From NCBI GenBank assembly GCA_028023455.1, contig JAQFVV010000055.1, positions 6,292,030 through 6,356,029 on the forward strand: a DNA stretch of 64,000 nucleotides, given 5' to 3'. Source of the stretch: Epiperipatus broadwayi. Lineage: Eukaryota; Onychophora; Udeonychophora; Euonychophora; Peripatidae. The notes under the pieces are model-generated. The model ran no database searches. It was not told where the DNA came from and saw only the letters and a program-made list of their open reading frames with translations. The position numbers were made by a program, and so were the translations under genes. Shown here piece by piece: positions 1 to 11,634 of this stretch (position 1 is the first letter of the stretch; the number at the start of each line of letters is the position of its first letter).

Positions 1-600
1 TTTATTTATTTTTTTAATATTGAAATATAATTAGATAAGATATTATATTGTTAAATCTCTGCTACTCCCTGAGCTAGTGACTTGGGCTAACGACCGGAAT
101 CAAAATTTAAAAAAAAAAAAATAATTTTTTTTTGACTTACGTATCTGCCTACTTTATAAATTTTTCTAGGTTCAAATGCCTAGATGGCGCCCTGTATTGC
201 AGATCACGTTAAGTGTTATTCTCCGGATCGTTATAATGTATAATAAACCAATAACAAAGTTTTCTATTTAAATTGATAGATTTATTTTAAGTTGGGCTGT
301 TTTTTAAAAAAATGCTAAAGAAAAAATTCTAGATCTTTTTAAACTTTTCACAATTATTTTAAATAATATGAGTTTTCTAATTTATTTTTTTTAAAAAAAC
401 AAAACAAAAAAACAGTTGTTTTCAAATAAAAATAGAAACAATTTTAAATAGAAAACTTAGTTACTTATTTATTATACACATATAATTGTGTACACATATT
501 AAATATGATATATAATTGTGAACCAGATCCGCTGAAGAGAGTTCTTGTTAGTTTTAACTAGGTTTAAATACCTTTTACAATAATACACACGAATAGACTG
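1..600. other. AT-rich non-coding DNA
   Basis: The stretch holds homopolymer A/T runs and no supported gene. It presumably lies in the intron upstream of exon A. Short, less AT-rich patches near 60-100 and 180-230 are too short to assign. Confidence 0.5.
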
Positions 601-880
601 GCCTTCAAGCAGAGGGGAGAATACCATTGAAAGCAGAGCCACCAATGATTCCCACAGCCAGATTGAGCTATGCAAAGCATAACATGATCACATTTCCAGA
701 CCGTGGCCCACCTAATCTGGATTCAAACCCCTGCCATCCAAAGCATTTTATTTGTTTTGAGGATCAACTTCAGGCGCCAGCCAACCATAGGTTATATAGT
801 CAGCATGCTTCGGATGACAGGTACATAATCCAGCACTTGAAATATCCTATGACTAGCTCATACTCATAACCAGGATCCAG
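600..880 (-). repeat. Probable tRNA-derived SINE fragment
   Basis: This block is clearly richer in G+C than its flanks. On the minus strand it contains GGGTTTGAATCCAG, a good match to the RNA polymerase III box B. An 80-codon open frame on the + strand shows no recognisable domain and is probably chance. The family is not identified and no target duplication was seen. Confidence 0.4.
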
Positions 881-1139
881 CACATTTATTTAACATAAAA
901 ATAACTATACTAATTTACTGGTGATGCAGTGACAAGAGCGAAAGAGAAAATAGACAAAATAACAAAACAAACATCAATATTTATTTATGCACACATATAT
1001 TTAACACTCCATGGCAATAAAAATTTTACATAAGAAATTTTTGAATGATTACTTTAGACTATAATTATAATAGTACATTAATTAAAGTTCATTTCATTTA
1101 AAATAAAGAGTCTAGACGGTGATCAGAATATATTTAAAA

Positions 1140-1570
1140 GTATCTTTATTTAGGTTTTTATAATTGTCAGTTTCCAACTGGTTGACTTTTTGATCTCCAT
1201 TGATGGTTTCAGGGCTTGTTTTTCATTCTTTGTCATCACCATGAGAGGGATAGAGAGAGTTTGCAGCAACATTTACTTCACCATTTTGGTATTAGTTTCC
1301 AGTGAGGGTTCACACAGGGACAGTTGATTTGCGGAGGACTTTGGGGCCTGAAGCCCAATCAAACACTTCTAAAGATGATCTAGCAATGAATTTTTGCTAG
1401 CTCTGTGGCTTCTGCAATGATATTTTCCGCAGCTGTGCTAAATGGCTATATCTGTCCTTAGATTTCTGTGTCTCTGGAGCAATGAATAATGTAATGCCCA
1501 AAATGAAGACTGGGCTGAATTCTATCACAACATGAAGGTCTGAATTAAAGGCAATAGATGGTGATGACTT
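1140..1570. repeat. Unidentified higher-GC block
   Basis: About 430 bp stand out from the AT-rich flanks by base composition. Neither strand gives a long open frame or a recognisable domain. It could be an old transposon fragment or a conserved intronic element. Confidence 0.3.
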
Positions 1571-2919
1571 TATATACGCTTCTCTCTCATTGTTTTAATT
1601 TCTTATTTTCAATTTTGATTATAATTTGAATGTTTTGTTTTTAATTCATTTTTACTTTATGTTAATCTAATTGATTTTTACATTCCACTTTAATCTAATC
1701 TTTTGCTTAGATTAATCTATCTTGCTGATAAGATAATTTACAGTTTGTAGTTATTACAATTATTGATTTCAACTGTATTATCAGCTAGAAATCTTATAAA
1801 GTAATTACATTTGCGAAAGTTTTTTTTTACAAACAAAATTTCATTTTAACTTTCTATATTTATTTATTTATTCTTTAAAAAGAGAGAGAAAAATAAGTTT
1901 TAAATATTTTTTAATTCTATTTTAGATTTCTCCCCCACCATTCTCTTTTAAAAAGAAATATAAACACAATTTTATTTTACAAAATTGCATTTTAAAAAAC
2001 TGAAAACAAAAGAAAACTACTCTAAAACATATACTTTCTTAATAAATCTGATCATTTATTTTTAAATGAAAAACATGTAATGTGACTATATATGTGCGCC
2101 TGGCAACATATATTTTTCGCTCGCATTATAATATATATTGAGGATTTTAAATGGTTTTAAAAATGTTATTAAACTGAAAAGAAAAAAAATTAAACTGCTT
2201 TTTTATGGCCATTATAGAATAATTAAGTTTAATACGTGAAATTATTGAATATTTTTCATATTTTTCCATCTTCTGTTCCATATATATCAAACTAATTGAC
2301 ATGCTGGAAAGATAAGTATTTCAAATGGATTAGGGGGAGATAGCTTAGTTATATATCAATTTTAAGCAATTCTATTGAACTTCAATTTTAAAATTTCATT
2401 CTAACTTGAAAAAGATCAAAAGTTGAAACAAACAAACCGATTTTCCAAATCAATAAAAACATTAAATAAAAGTGCATATTGTAAATGAAGCTCTCAGGAC
2501 AAGTGTAAATAAGCATACGATGGATAAGAATGTGAAGCGAATGAAGTGTTTATTTATATATATTTTTTTTCTATTCTCACGGTTTTTTTTTTATTACCAG
2601 AATTTATTATTTTTTATCTAAAGCATAAAAAACTTATTTTTTCTGATTACACTTCAAATAATGGCAATAATAATAAAGATTAAATAAATAAATAGTGATA
2701 AAAAGAAATGTAGGAAGTACTCCTCAATCCCTAACTTGAGTGAGGTCGTGTAGTGAAAATTACACTACAGAAATATTATTCATTAAATGGATGGTCTTAT
2801 GAATGATTAATAAAAATTATTAATATACTTTCATTAAATGGTTTGTGTCAAACTTGTGAAGGCAAAGAGTTTGACATATCAATTAAACTGGATTAATTTC
2901 CTATCTATATATTCTGAAC
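1571..2919. other. AT-rich intergenic or intronic DNA, nothing recognised
   Basis: The stretch is low complexity, with T-runs around 2560-2600. The segment at 2740-2775 (GAAAATTACACTACAG) resembles 4765-4800, so a short dispersed repeat is shared, but no element boundary can be drawn. Confidence 0.4.
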
Positions 2920-4575
2920 AATGATTAAAGATAAACAACCAAGAGAACAAGCTGGATTTAAAAGTGGTTTTAGTACAGTAGATTATATCCAAGTATTGAG
3001 AGGTTATAGAAAGGGCCAATGAGTATGAGTTGCCATGATGCTTTGGATTTGTAGATTATGAAAAGGCATTTGATTCTATAAGTATTTCTTCAGTGATTAA
3101 AGCATTGGATCATCAAAGTATAGACTCTGGATATTGTCATAATCTGAAGAATATTTATAAAAATGCAACAGCAACAATTAGATTACATAATACATATATC
3201 ATTTACAACTTTCTTAAAAACTTTAACAGTACTATTTTTTATATCAAAACTTTATTCTATTAGTTTCGACTGTCCTCATCATCAGAGCAACAATATCCAA
3301 ATATATAATTATACAATTAATACACTTATGTACATATTCATATACATAATTAAATACACAAATAAAACATTTTAATCTGACTATTATAAATAATCATTTC
3401 CCATTTTATTACTTTATTTTTAATTAATTCTATCCACATTTATTTCATATTATTTTATTATATTTTTAAAAATTATTTTTTTATAATTTTAATTCTAAAA
3501 ACCACTAACTTTTTATTCTATTATTTAATACATATTATTGTCTTTTTACTTATATTTTTAATCAACTTCTAACATTTCTTATTTTTATTAAATACTTTAT
3601 AATTAACTTTTTCCACATTACAAATTACAAAATTACTCATCTCTTTAGAATCCTATTTCTAAAAACCCAACTGACAAATTTTAAAAATAGGATTGTAAAG
3701 AGGTGAGTAATTTTGTAATTTGTAAAGTGGAAAAAGTTAATAGTTAATTACAAAGTATTTAATAAAAATAAGAAAAGGTTAGAAGTTGATTAAAATTATA
3801 AATAAAAAGACAATAATATGTATTACATAGTAGAATAAAAAGTTAAAGTTTTTTAGAATTAAAATTATAATAAAGAATTTTTAAAAATAAAATAAAGTAA
3901 TATAAAATGTGGATAGAATTAATGAAGAGTAAAGTAATAAAATGAGAAATGATTATTTATAATGGTCAGATTAAAATGTGTTTTATTTGTGTATTTAATT
4001 ATGTATATGAATATGTGTATAAAATGTATTAATTGTATAATTATATATTTGGATATTGTAGCTCTGATGATGACTGCAGGACAGTCCAAATTGTTAGAAT
4101 AAGTTTTGATATAAAAAATTGTATTGTAAAAGTAGAAATCAATATATAAGGAAAGGAAGAAGAAAATATGATTACATAATGATACTAGGAAGGTTAACAT
4201 TGAGAAGGATATAAGATAGGGTGACTCCATATCTCCAAAACCTTTTACAATAGTGCTGCAATAAATATGTTGTGGATTAAAATGGGAAGCTAAAGGAATA
4301 AAAGTAAATGGAGATTATTTAAGTCATTTAGATTTTGCAGATGATGTAGTTGTTTTTTGAAAATAATGCTTTAGAGTTTCAAGAAAAAGATTATAGTAGA
4401 TGGACAATTGAGATTTTAAACCGGATTCCAAGAAATTGTAAAAGACCCAGAAAGAGACCTCATTTGAGATGAATGGATGAAATAAGAAAATGTGTAGCGG
4501 TGTTGTGGAGAAGAGAGGCTAGAGATCGGAGATGGATTGAATTTGGAGAGAACTTCATCCTGCAGTGGATTGATA
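2920..4575 (+). mobile_element. RTE-type LINE copy 1, broken
   Basis: Reverse-transcriptase-like coding runs from about 2930 (EQAGFKSGFST, a conserved RTE block) to 3190. It is interrupted by a fold-back insertion at 3192-4169 and resumes at 4181. The catalytic FADD box is intact at 4334-4345. Soon after it the copy jumps to the 3' terminal coding segment (KRPRKRPH and the RW..E.R motif, about 4390-4560), so an internal piece is missing. It ends in ATG/TGA-type repeats near 4575. Frameshifts and stops make it inactive. Confidence 0.75.
3192..4169. mobile_element. Fold-back element of PLE type with 11-bp target duplication
   Basis: Two inverted arms of about 460 bp meet near 3660-3685. The target GATTACATAAT occurs at 3181-3191 and again at 4170-4180. 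Another RTE copy (7965-7985) shows the uninterrupted site, which confirms the insertion. The right arm carries CTGATGA, a short stem and CAAA at 4064-4090; the left arm has the inverse with GAAAC at about 3263-3285. Both resemble PLE termini. No coding capacity was found. Confidence 0.8.
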
Positions 4576-4594
4576 ATGGTTGATGATGATGATG

Positions 4595-4720
4595 AGTAAA
4601 GATATGTATAAGAGAATATGATCTGGGCCAATTGATGAGTGCTGGTTCAGCACAATATGTGAATTTGGGGGATCATACATTTTTCATGTCTTTAGTCACA
4701 TGTTTCTGATTACACCCCTC
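4595..4720. repeat. Dispersed repeat family C fragment
   Basis: The block with TTGATGAGTGCTGGTTCAGC recurs near 50495 and, less exactly, near 48780 and 12790. This copy lies just after the 3' end of RTE copy 1. Confidence 0.5.
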
Positions 4721-5229
4721 CACAAAGTGTTAACAGTGGGTAGAAAACAATCCCTACCTTGCATGAGGTAGTATAATGAAAATTATACTGCAGAAAAATT
4801 ATTCACTATTGCATACATTCTAGTCTAATGAATTACTAATAAAAATTATTAAAATACTGTTAATATTTTTAAGAAATGTAAACATTAATTATTGGTGACA
4901 TTATATTCTATACCTGTAATTATGGTATTATTATATGGGTTATAATGTTAAATATAAATAAATATGCTAACATATTCTTCTATGCTATTTTTACAATACA
5001 AATCCATTATTTTATTATTTCACAGTTTTCATTGTTCAATGGTCTTCTTTAGAGGTCTTTTCATTATTATTTTTTAAACAATAAAAGTTATGCATACATA
5101 TGAAGATTGATATCCTAATGGATTGGATAATGGTTTGTAATAGGAATTTTTTTGAAAATGATTGCTAGAATTCATAATATTAAAATTTTCTAAAATAAAT
5201 ATGGATAATATATGTATTGATTGCTGAAA
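4721..5229. other. AT-rich spacer, nothing recognised
   Basis: No coding or element structure was found apart from the short repeat at 4765-4800 that is shared with 2740-2775. Confidence 0.4.
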
Positions 5230-6157
5230 TAAGTTTGCTGTTAATTGAAAGGACACACTTTCATCCCTTTTTTAAGGCCTTAAAGGGAGCAAAGGCAAAT
5301 TCCTAAGGTCCACTTCATATGTTTTTGTTGCACTGTTTTTACTGTGTGATTATTTGTATGGTAAACAAGCATGGATGAACTGCTCCTCAACACCATTAGC
5401 CAGTGCAGTGAGTTTATTGGCTTTATATCTCAGTTTAGAATCCAGAAATGCCATAGTATTTCTTGTTTTTAACTGAAATATCTTGGTTGGGGGTGGGGCA
5501 AATTGAATGTGTGTGTGAATAATCTATTGTTTTTTTTTTATATAGATATTTACAATCGTGTCAAAGAAAACTAAATAATGGCCTTTTTTATTCCCAGGAG
5601 GCTGTAAAGTTGATAGCCAAAGCAATGATTGGTGGTTAAATACCAGAGGGAGTTAAGAAGCTCCTGATTGTGAACCTTGAATGTCATTTAATGAGACCTG
5701 TTATTTATATACCTACAACAACAGACCAAAAGATTGCAGATAATTGGAAGAACTGCTTAATATTAAATGGGATATTGTTTGATTTTGATGTTTAAAGAAA
5801 AGAAGAAGAAACAATTGATTTAAAAAATAGTCATGTACTTTACCATAAAGGCACAAATATTGGAAACACAAGTGAAGTGGGATTTATAAATAAATAGTTG
5901 GCAAACAACGTTATGGAGATTAATAGAATATCAGATAGAATGGTAAGATTAATTATTCAAGTTAATAAAAGATAACCAAATGCAGATAATTCAAGTTCAT
6001 GCCCTAACAAGTTCTCATTGCAATGAAGAAATAAGGAATTTTGTATGGATGTATAGAATGCTTTTGATCAGACAATTCAAAAAAGTAATTGAAAGGTGAT
6101 TTTTCTAAAGTTCCGTGGATATATTTAGTTATGGTAATAAAAATGAGAGAAGACATT

Positions 6158-6516
6158 ATAACAAAGAGCTTTTCTAGTTGCTCAACAAGCTTTGTGATGA
6201 ATGCTTAGTAAGAGAAAGCATTAAAATATCTCTATCAGAAACCATACCCAAACCAATGATTTTGTACTTTGGCACTCATCAGTGAGACACTAGGGTAGTG
6301 TCAGACACTAGATCTAAAAGGAGTGTCAAAGCATGAAACCATTGGTCTGGGGGTTTGGGTGTGGTTTCTGATAGAGATATTTTAAATGCTTTCTCTTGCT
6401 AAGCATTTATCACAAAGCTTGTTGAGCAACTAGCAAAGCTCTTTGTTTATATTTTACAAGCTTAAAAAAGAAATGGGATCATGTGATATATGACTATTTT
6501 TTATTTTCTATTGACT
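6158..6516. mobile_element. Fold-back element, family B copy 1, 15-bp target duplication
   Basis: This 359-bp palindrome is centred near 6300-6310. ATGAGAGAAGACATT occurs at 6143-6157 and 6517-6531, so the insertion split the LINE endonuclease gene cleanly. The arms share GCATTTATCACAAAGCTTGT and its inverse. The right end carries ATCATGTGATATATGACT, a signature repeated in the other family B copies. No coding sequence. Confidence 0.8.
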
Positions 6517-6805
6517 ATGAGAGAAGACATTGTCTTGTGGAATTTGCAAGAAAAGAAAAACTGCATATTATGAATTTTTTCTTTGGGAAAATGCTAAATA
6601 GAAATGGATGTGGAAGCATCCAAATGAAGATACAACAAAATCAGATTATATTTTCATTAACAGAAAATATGTATTTCAGGATTGTAATATTCTTAATAGA
6701 TTCAACATAGGAATTGGTAATCAATTAGTGAGATATAGAATATGTGTTAGAGTAAAACTAGAGATGAAAACAGTATTAATAGTTGATATTACTAACATTC
6801 CATAA
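6483..6805 (+). pseudogene. RTE endonuclease fragment (copy 2)
   Basis: Two overlapping frames carry one endonuclease segment. The first reads YERRHCLVEFARKEKLHIMN, followed in the other frame by DYIFINRKYVFQDCNIL and IGIGNQLVRYRICVRV. These equal the stretch of APE-type LINE endonucleases that ends at the SDH motif; here GSDH has decayed to GIGNQ. The first codons come from the right-hand target duplication of the fold-back element. The sequence is non-functional. Confidence 0.65.
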
Positions 6806-6894
6806 CATTTCAATTAATCAAAATTAGAACATGCAAATCATTTAAAAATATTAAAGATTTTAAAATGCTTTAAACTTGACTGGAATTAGTAATC

Positions 6895-7140
6895 AATGCA
6901 CAATATCCCCAGATTAGTTTCTAACTTGTGACTTTCATTAGTGAGGAGCCTTGGGTCTGGGAAACTAGTCTGGGGATATTGGATGAGTAGGCACTAGATA
7001 GGGATTTTATGCACAACCCTTCTGGCATCCATTGATTACTCTGGCTGGCACTGAGTGGCACTACTGTATGAGGTTTTGTCTGTTTTAATAACAGTTATGA
7101 GCAAGCATAAGAAATGGTGATCATGTAATGTTTAGTGAAC
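6895..7140. mobile_element. Fold-back element, family A copy 1
   Basis: The central palindrome reads ATATCCCCAGA then its inverse TCTGGGGATAT. It is followed by the family's long arm (GGATTTTATGCACAA, GATTACTCTGG, TTAATAACAG) and the terminal GGTGATCATGTAATGTTT. The left arm is truncated. It is inserted in RTE copy 2. Confidence 0.7.
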
Positions 7141-7319
7141 TTAACAAGTTATTGTTTAAAGAAACAATATGAAAATTTTTTTAAATGATACATTTATTAA
7201 ATTTGAATCTGTATAATTTTGTAAAATGATATGAAAATGAATTAATAATCATACAAGAAAATATAAATTGGCAAGGAAATCTATAGAAGAAAATAAAAGT
7301 TTAATAAGTATAAAACAAC

Positions 7320-7520
7320 TTGATATTGGAAGAATCAAGACATAACATCGTAACCCATGAGGAAGAGTTGTATAAAGATTTATATAGTAGTAAAGAACAA
7401 GAAGACAAAGTATTTCTTACAATTAACATATCTGACTTTCCAATTATTTTAAATGAAAAAGTGAGATATGCAATTAAATGTATAAAGAAGAAAAAAGTTC
7501 CAGATAATGCATGGAATTAA
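7320..7520 (+). pseudogene. RTE linker/RT N-terminal fragment (copy 2)
   Basis: The 66-codon frame contains VTHEEELYKDLYSSKEQED and later YAIKCIKKKKVPDNAWN. The second matches the start of the reverse-transcriptase domain (A.K..K..KA.G.D.). The first matches the EEFY..LY stretch of the copy at 58676-59011. A stop follows immediately, and the remaining RT is in other frames. Confidence 0.55.
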
Positions 7521-8504
7521 TATTATAAAAAAGTGGAAAAAAAATGTAGATAAAGCTATACACCATATATCAAAATGACAAAAATGAAATAGAGGATTGG
7601 AAGAATATATTAATAATGTTGATATTTATAAAGATAATAAAGAAGATGTTAGAAATTACAGGAATTCTGTCAGTTCTAGACAAAAATCTTTACCAAGATA
7701 ATAACTTGACTATAGTGAACTTTGATTTCTAACCAAGTAACGGAACAAGCTGGATTTAAAATTGGATTTAGCAGTGTCACATGTAAGAATTGAGAGAAGT
7801 TATGGAAAGAACCAATGAACTGTCATTAGACTTTGGATTTGTGGATTATGAAAAGATATTTGATTTTGTAAGCATTTCTACAGTGATTAAAGCTTTGGAT
7901 CAAAAGATACAGGTTCAGAATATTGCCACGTTTTGAAGAATATTTGTCAAAATGTAGCAGTGATATTAGATTACATAATGATACCAAGAAGATTAGCATT
8001 GAGAAAAGTGTATGACAGAGTGACATCATATTCCAAAACATTTACATTAGTTTACAAGAAGTATGTTATGGTTAAAATTGGAAGCTAAAGAAATAAAAAC
8101 AAACAGATTATGTAAGTCATCTAGATTTTGCAGTTGACTCTGCTGTTTTTGCAAATAATGCGTCAGAACTTCAGGAAATTTTTGCAAGAGTTCTCAGATG
8201 AAAATAAGGAAGGAGGATTAAAGATAAATGTTGAAAAGATTAAAATAATGTTCAATGGATTTTCTCAGCAGAAGAAAGTAAAGATTGATAATCACAAATT
8301 AGAATAAGTTAACAACTATAAAAATCTTGATCAGATTATTCAATACAGATGTAAACATAATGAATGGAATTAATCACAGAATCAATTGTAGATTGATAGA
8401 AATAATCTAATTTTAAAAGAGTATGCCTGTGTTTGATTTTTAAAATGTGTTTTACTAATTTTTATTTATGGATTTGAGACTTGAATACTTAATAGAAGAG
8501 CAGA

Positions 8505-8960
8505 CCATTTCTTATGCTTACACAAGCTGTTATTAACAGCAGCAAACTCTGCATACAGAAGTGCCACCAAATGTGAGCCTTAGTAATCAATGGGTGCAGG
8601 AAGGTTTGTGCATAAAATCCCCATCTAGTGTCTACTCATCCAATATCCCAGACTAATTTCTAGTTTGTGGCTTTCATCAGCGAGGAGCTTTGGATCTGAG
8701 AGCACTGCACATAAATCCAAGGATCTAAAGCAACCCTCCAGCAGCCACCACTTATCTATTTAGTTAACTATAAATCTAGGAACTCAAGATAAAAACACTT
8801 TAAGGTCTTCAACCCAAGCTCATTCACTTGTATAGTCATATAGATTTGAATCTAGTTTGGCGTCTATACATTTTAGTGTTTTTGATTGATCAAAAACTAC
8901 AGTTACCATCATCCTATAAGGAGGAATGGTATAAAATCAACAAAACATCACATGATCACT
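8505..8960. mobile_element. Fold-back family A copy 2 (single long arm)
   Basis: The order is the same as in the left arm of the big palindrome at 47232: TTCTTATGCTTACACAAGC, then GTGCCACC, GCATAAAATCCCCATCT, ATCCAATATCCC, CTTTCATCAGCGAGGAGC, TGTATAGTCATATAG and finally ACATCACATGATCAC. It has one arm only and is non-coding. Confidence 0.65.
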
Positions 8961-9190
8961 ATTTCCTATGCTTACACAAGCTGTTATTAACAGTAGCACT
9001 CTCCATATAGTAGTGCCATTCAGTGCAAGCCTTAGTAATCAATGGATGTATGAAGGTTTGTGCATAAAACCCCCATCTAGTGCCTATTCATCCAATATCC
9101 TCAGACTAGTTTCTAGCCTGTGGCCTTCATCAGTGAGGAGCTTTGGATCTGAGAGGATTGCACCTAAATCTAAGGGATTCAACTTCCGAT
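8955..9190. mobile_element. Fold-back family A copy 3 (partial)
   Basis: A second head-to-tail copy starts again at TATGCTTACACAAGCTGTTA and runs to the GAGGAGCTTTGGATCTGAG block. The tandem order with copy 2 suggests nested or serial insertion. The 77-codon frame here is chance. Confidence 0.6.
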
Positions 9191-9510
9191 TTCTCAACTA
9201 AGAATGCAGATATATATGTTAGGAGTTATAAGTAGATGCCAAAAATGAAATGCATGGTGGAACAGATGAACCGCATTAATCTATAAACCCACCCATTAGC
9301 ATTGTAGAAGAGTAAGTATAAAAAGTTAATTTTTATATATGGTGAATGTTGGTGCAGTTTGTGCAGAGATGAAATGCGAATGAATTTAAACTAATATAAA
9401 TGGTGTAAAATGAAGTTGACTCCATACTGCTTTAATTTTTCTGAACAAATTACAAGTATCAAATAGGTTTTTATAAATAATTATTGCATTACAATCAAAG
9501 AAGCCTTCTA
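9191..9510. other. Degenerate spacer
   Basis: No gene or clear repeat boundary is seen; a short TATA dinucleotide run lies near 9510-9520. Confidence 0.35.
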
Positions 9511-9514
9511 TATA

Positions 9515-9665
9515 TATATAGTCATAGATCACATGACCCTATTCTCTTAAGCTTGTAAGTTATAAACGACGAGAATTGCCAATTCCTCAACAAGCTTTGT
9601 GATAAATGCTTAGCTAGAGAAAGCATTTAAAATATCTCTGTCAGAGGTTGGGGGGGGGGGGGTCC
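9515..9665. mobile_element. Fold-back family B copy 2 (half element) ending in a G run
   Basis: ATCACATGACCCTATTCTC, AAGCTTGTAAGTTATAAA and GCTTTGTGATAAATGC match the inverse of the family B right arm. The copy breaks off in a run of about 14 G at 9648-9661. Confidence 0.6.
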
Positions 9666-10300
9666 TCATTGTTTAAAATAGGATTTATATAAAGTTACAA
9701 TTGTATTTTAGGATATGTTATTTTTATTACTGAAATATGTTTTACCATTATTTAATTTGTTTAAAAATTCATTAGCGTTTAGGAAAAGGTTATAACTAAG
9801 TAGGGAAACAAACAATTGTAATATTCATATTTTTCAAATTAATGGTTGATTTCTTTTTGAAAAATTTTGAATGACTGTAAAGCATAGCTGCATAATGTTA
9901 AGGAATATGTCTTCTTTTTTATTTTATTTATATTTTGAATCAAACACTTGTAATTTCTAATTATTAAAAAAATAATTCGTCTTTATTAATATTGACATCT
10001 TATTAAATTTATTGATAATGTATATAATGTCTGATTTTTGTCTCATTTGACCAATTAGAGGGAGAAAAAATTTTTTACAAAGTTAATATTTTACTTAATG
10101 GTTTCTCCACGTGAAGGTAGACATATTGGTATTGTATTTGTAATTTAATTTTAGCTAGTGATTTAATTATAAAATGGAGAACTTAGTTTATTACATTGAT
10201 TTGTGTAAACAACTTTTGGCATTTGATATCGTAATACTGTGTATAGGTTAATCACACATTTGCAAAGTCAAATTAAGACACCTAACTTCATGTGCTTATT
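9666..10300. other. AT-rich spacer, nothing recognised
   Basis: No open frame with a recognisable domain and no structured repeat were found. Confidence 0.4.
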
Positions 10301-10700
10301 GGTATTAATCTTTCTATTTAAAGAATAGGAGTTCTACAGTTGATATAGAACTGAAATGCCGAAAATATATAGAAACTGATCTGGTCTCAGATTCCTATAA
10401 TTATGCAAGTGAATTAGCCTGGATTTAAAACCTTGTTTTTTTTGTTTTTTTTTATATTTCAGTTATTAGTTTGAATGATACCAAGAAATTAAAGGTAGCT
10501 GCTAGATGTGTAAGTAAGTGCATTGGATCCGGGTTTGAATCCAGTCTTCATTGACAAAGTCAAAAGCCAGAAATAGGTCTGGAGATGGGGATTTTGTAGT
10601 GCTATACCATCTGTCGTCCATTAATTATCAAGATTACAGTAGATGCCTCTAGAATAGGATGAAGGTAAACTTCCTACGGAAGTTAAATTAAAAAGTCAAA
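10301..10700 (+). repeat. Dispersed repeat family D, copy 1 (SINE-like)
   Basis: Shared blocks, in the same order as 27400-27690 and 52590-52885, are TTATGCAAGTGAATTAGCCT, a T-run with TTTCAG, AGTTTGAAT, GGGTTTGAATCCAG (box B-like), AAAGCCAGAAA, ACCATCTG and TAGATG. A polymerase III box B and small size suggest a SINE, but no A box or target duplication was identified. Confidence 0.5.
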
Positions 10701-10879
10701 TCATGTTTGATTTAGTGAGCAATTCCTCATCCATTGATTGACTTTGCTATAGTGAAAGATAATATAGTAAAATTATATTGGTGAGAATTTGAAATTTGGG
10801 TAACAGAATTGAAAAAGGAAGATTAGAAATGAATCCATGATGTATGCAATGTATAAATAAAACTATAGTAATAAGAAAA

Positions 10880-11195
10880 CCAAGTCATACATCACATGAC
10901 TTATGTAGCTTGCATTTACAAATGTAATATAATGAGTGTGCTAATAGATCTAAACAAGCTTTTTTTGATAAATGCTGCAAGAGAAAGCTTTCAAAATTTC
11001 TATTTAGAATTATTCTTATCCCCATACCGGTTTCAAACTAATGGCTCTCATTTAGTGTCTGAATATCCTAGGGCCTCACTGATGAGAGCCATTAGCTCGA
11101 AATCAGTTTGGGGATAGGGATAATTCTAGAAAGAGATTTTGAATGCTTTCTCTTGTGGCATTTATCAAAAAATAACAATAATAAACTTGTTTAGA
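10880..11195. mobile_element. Fold-back family B copy 3
   Basis: The palindrome is centred near 11065 (CTCATTTAGTGTCTGAATAT and its inverse). Its arms contain AACAAGCTT, AAATGCTGCAAGAGAAAGC and CATCACATGACTTATG. The 73-codon frame across it is an accident of the arms. Confidence 0.68.
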
Positions 11196-11626
11196 AATAA
11201 AACTACATACTTGGGAAATAAGCAGGTAGCATGCACCCACACACATACACTAATTTATAGGGTTCTTATTTTTTGCATAGACCTATTCACAGTAATCTCA
11301 ATTTAGATGTAAACGATTGTTAGTTATTTTTTATTAGGTTAAGTTAGAAATTAAAACATTTTCTTTAACTGCATCTAAAGGCATTAAATTTAATAAATTT
11401 ATAAATTGTACATCTAATACCATTATGTGGGCCATTGTTAATCTCCATCATAAAATCTTTTATTCCTTTTTAATATATGTCATGATCTTATATTTTTGCA
11501 AGTTACAATTAACTTTGAAAGACTTTGTGGGATTGGCCAGTTGGCTGAAATAATCTCAGGAGCTGGCAGATGATTTTCCAGTGTTCAGCATGAGTATTAA
11601 TAGCAAGTTTTGTTAAAAATATATCT
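11196..11626. other. AT-rich spacer, nothing recognised
   Basis: No element structure was found before the hAT target site. Confidence 0.4.
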
Positions 11627-11634
11627 AACTATAA

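Larger units (their letters stand above)
5230..8500 (+). mobile_element. RTE-type LINE copy 2, with two later insertions
   Basis: The copy opens with the family's 5' region (about 5235-5530, similar to 14350-14640). The endonuclease region starts near 5575, and RT coding is recognisable from about 7260 to 8480. Fold-back insertions interrupt it at 6158-6516 and about 6895-7140. At the polymerase site near 8128 the FADD box reads FAVD, which abolishes a catalytic Asp. The segment at 8455-8500 encodes the conserved region after RT (YGFET-like). It is truncated where fold-back copy A2 begins. Confidence 0.72.

Noticed and set aside
9645-9661. G-quadruplex from the run of about 14 G, and similar runs near 12353 and 21450
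   Set aside because: Single homopolymer runs at element ends; no four-tract pattern with spacers, and probably replication slippage.
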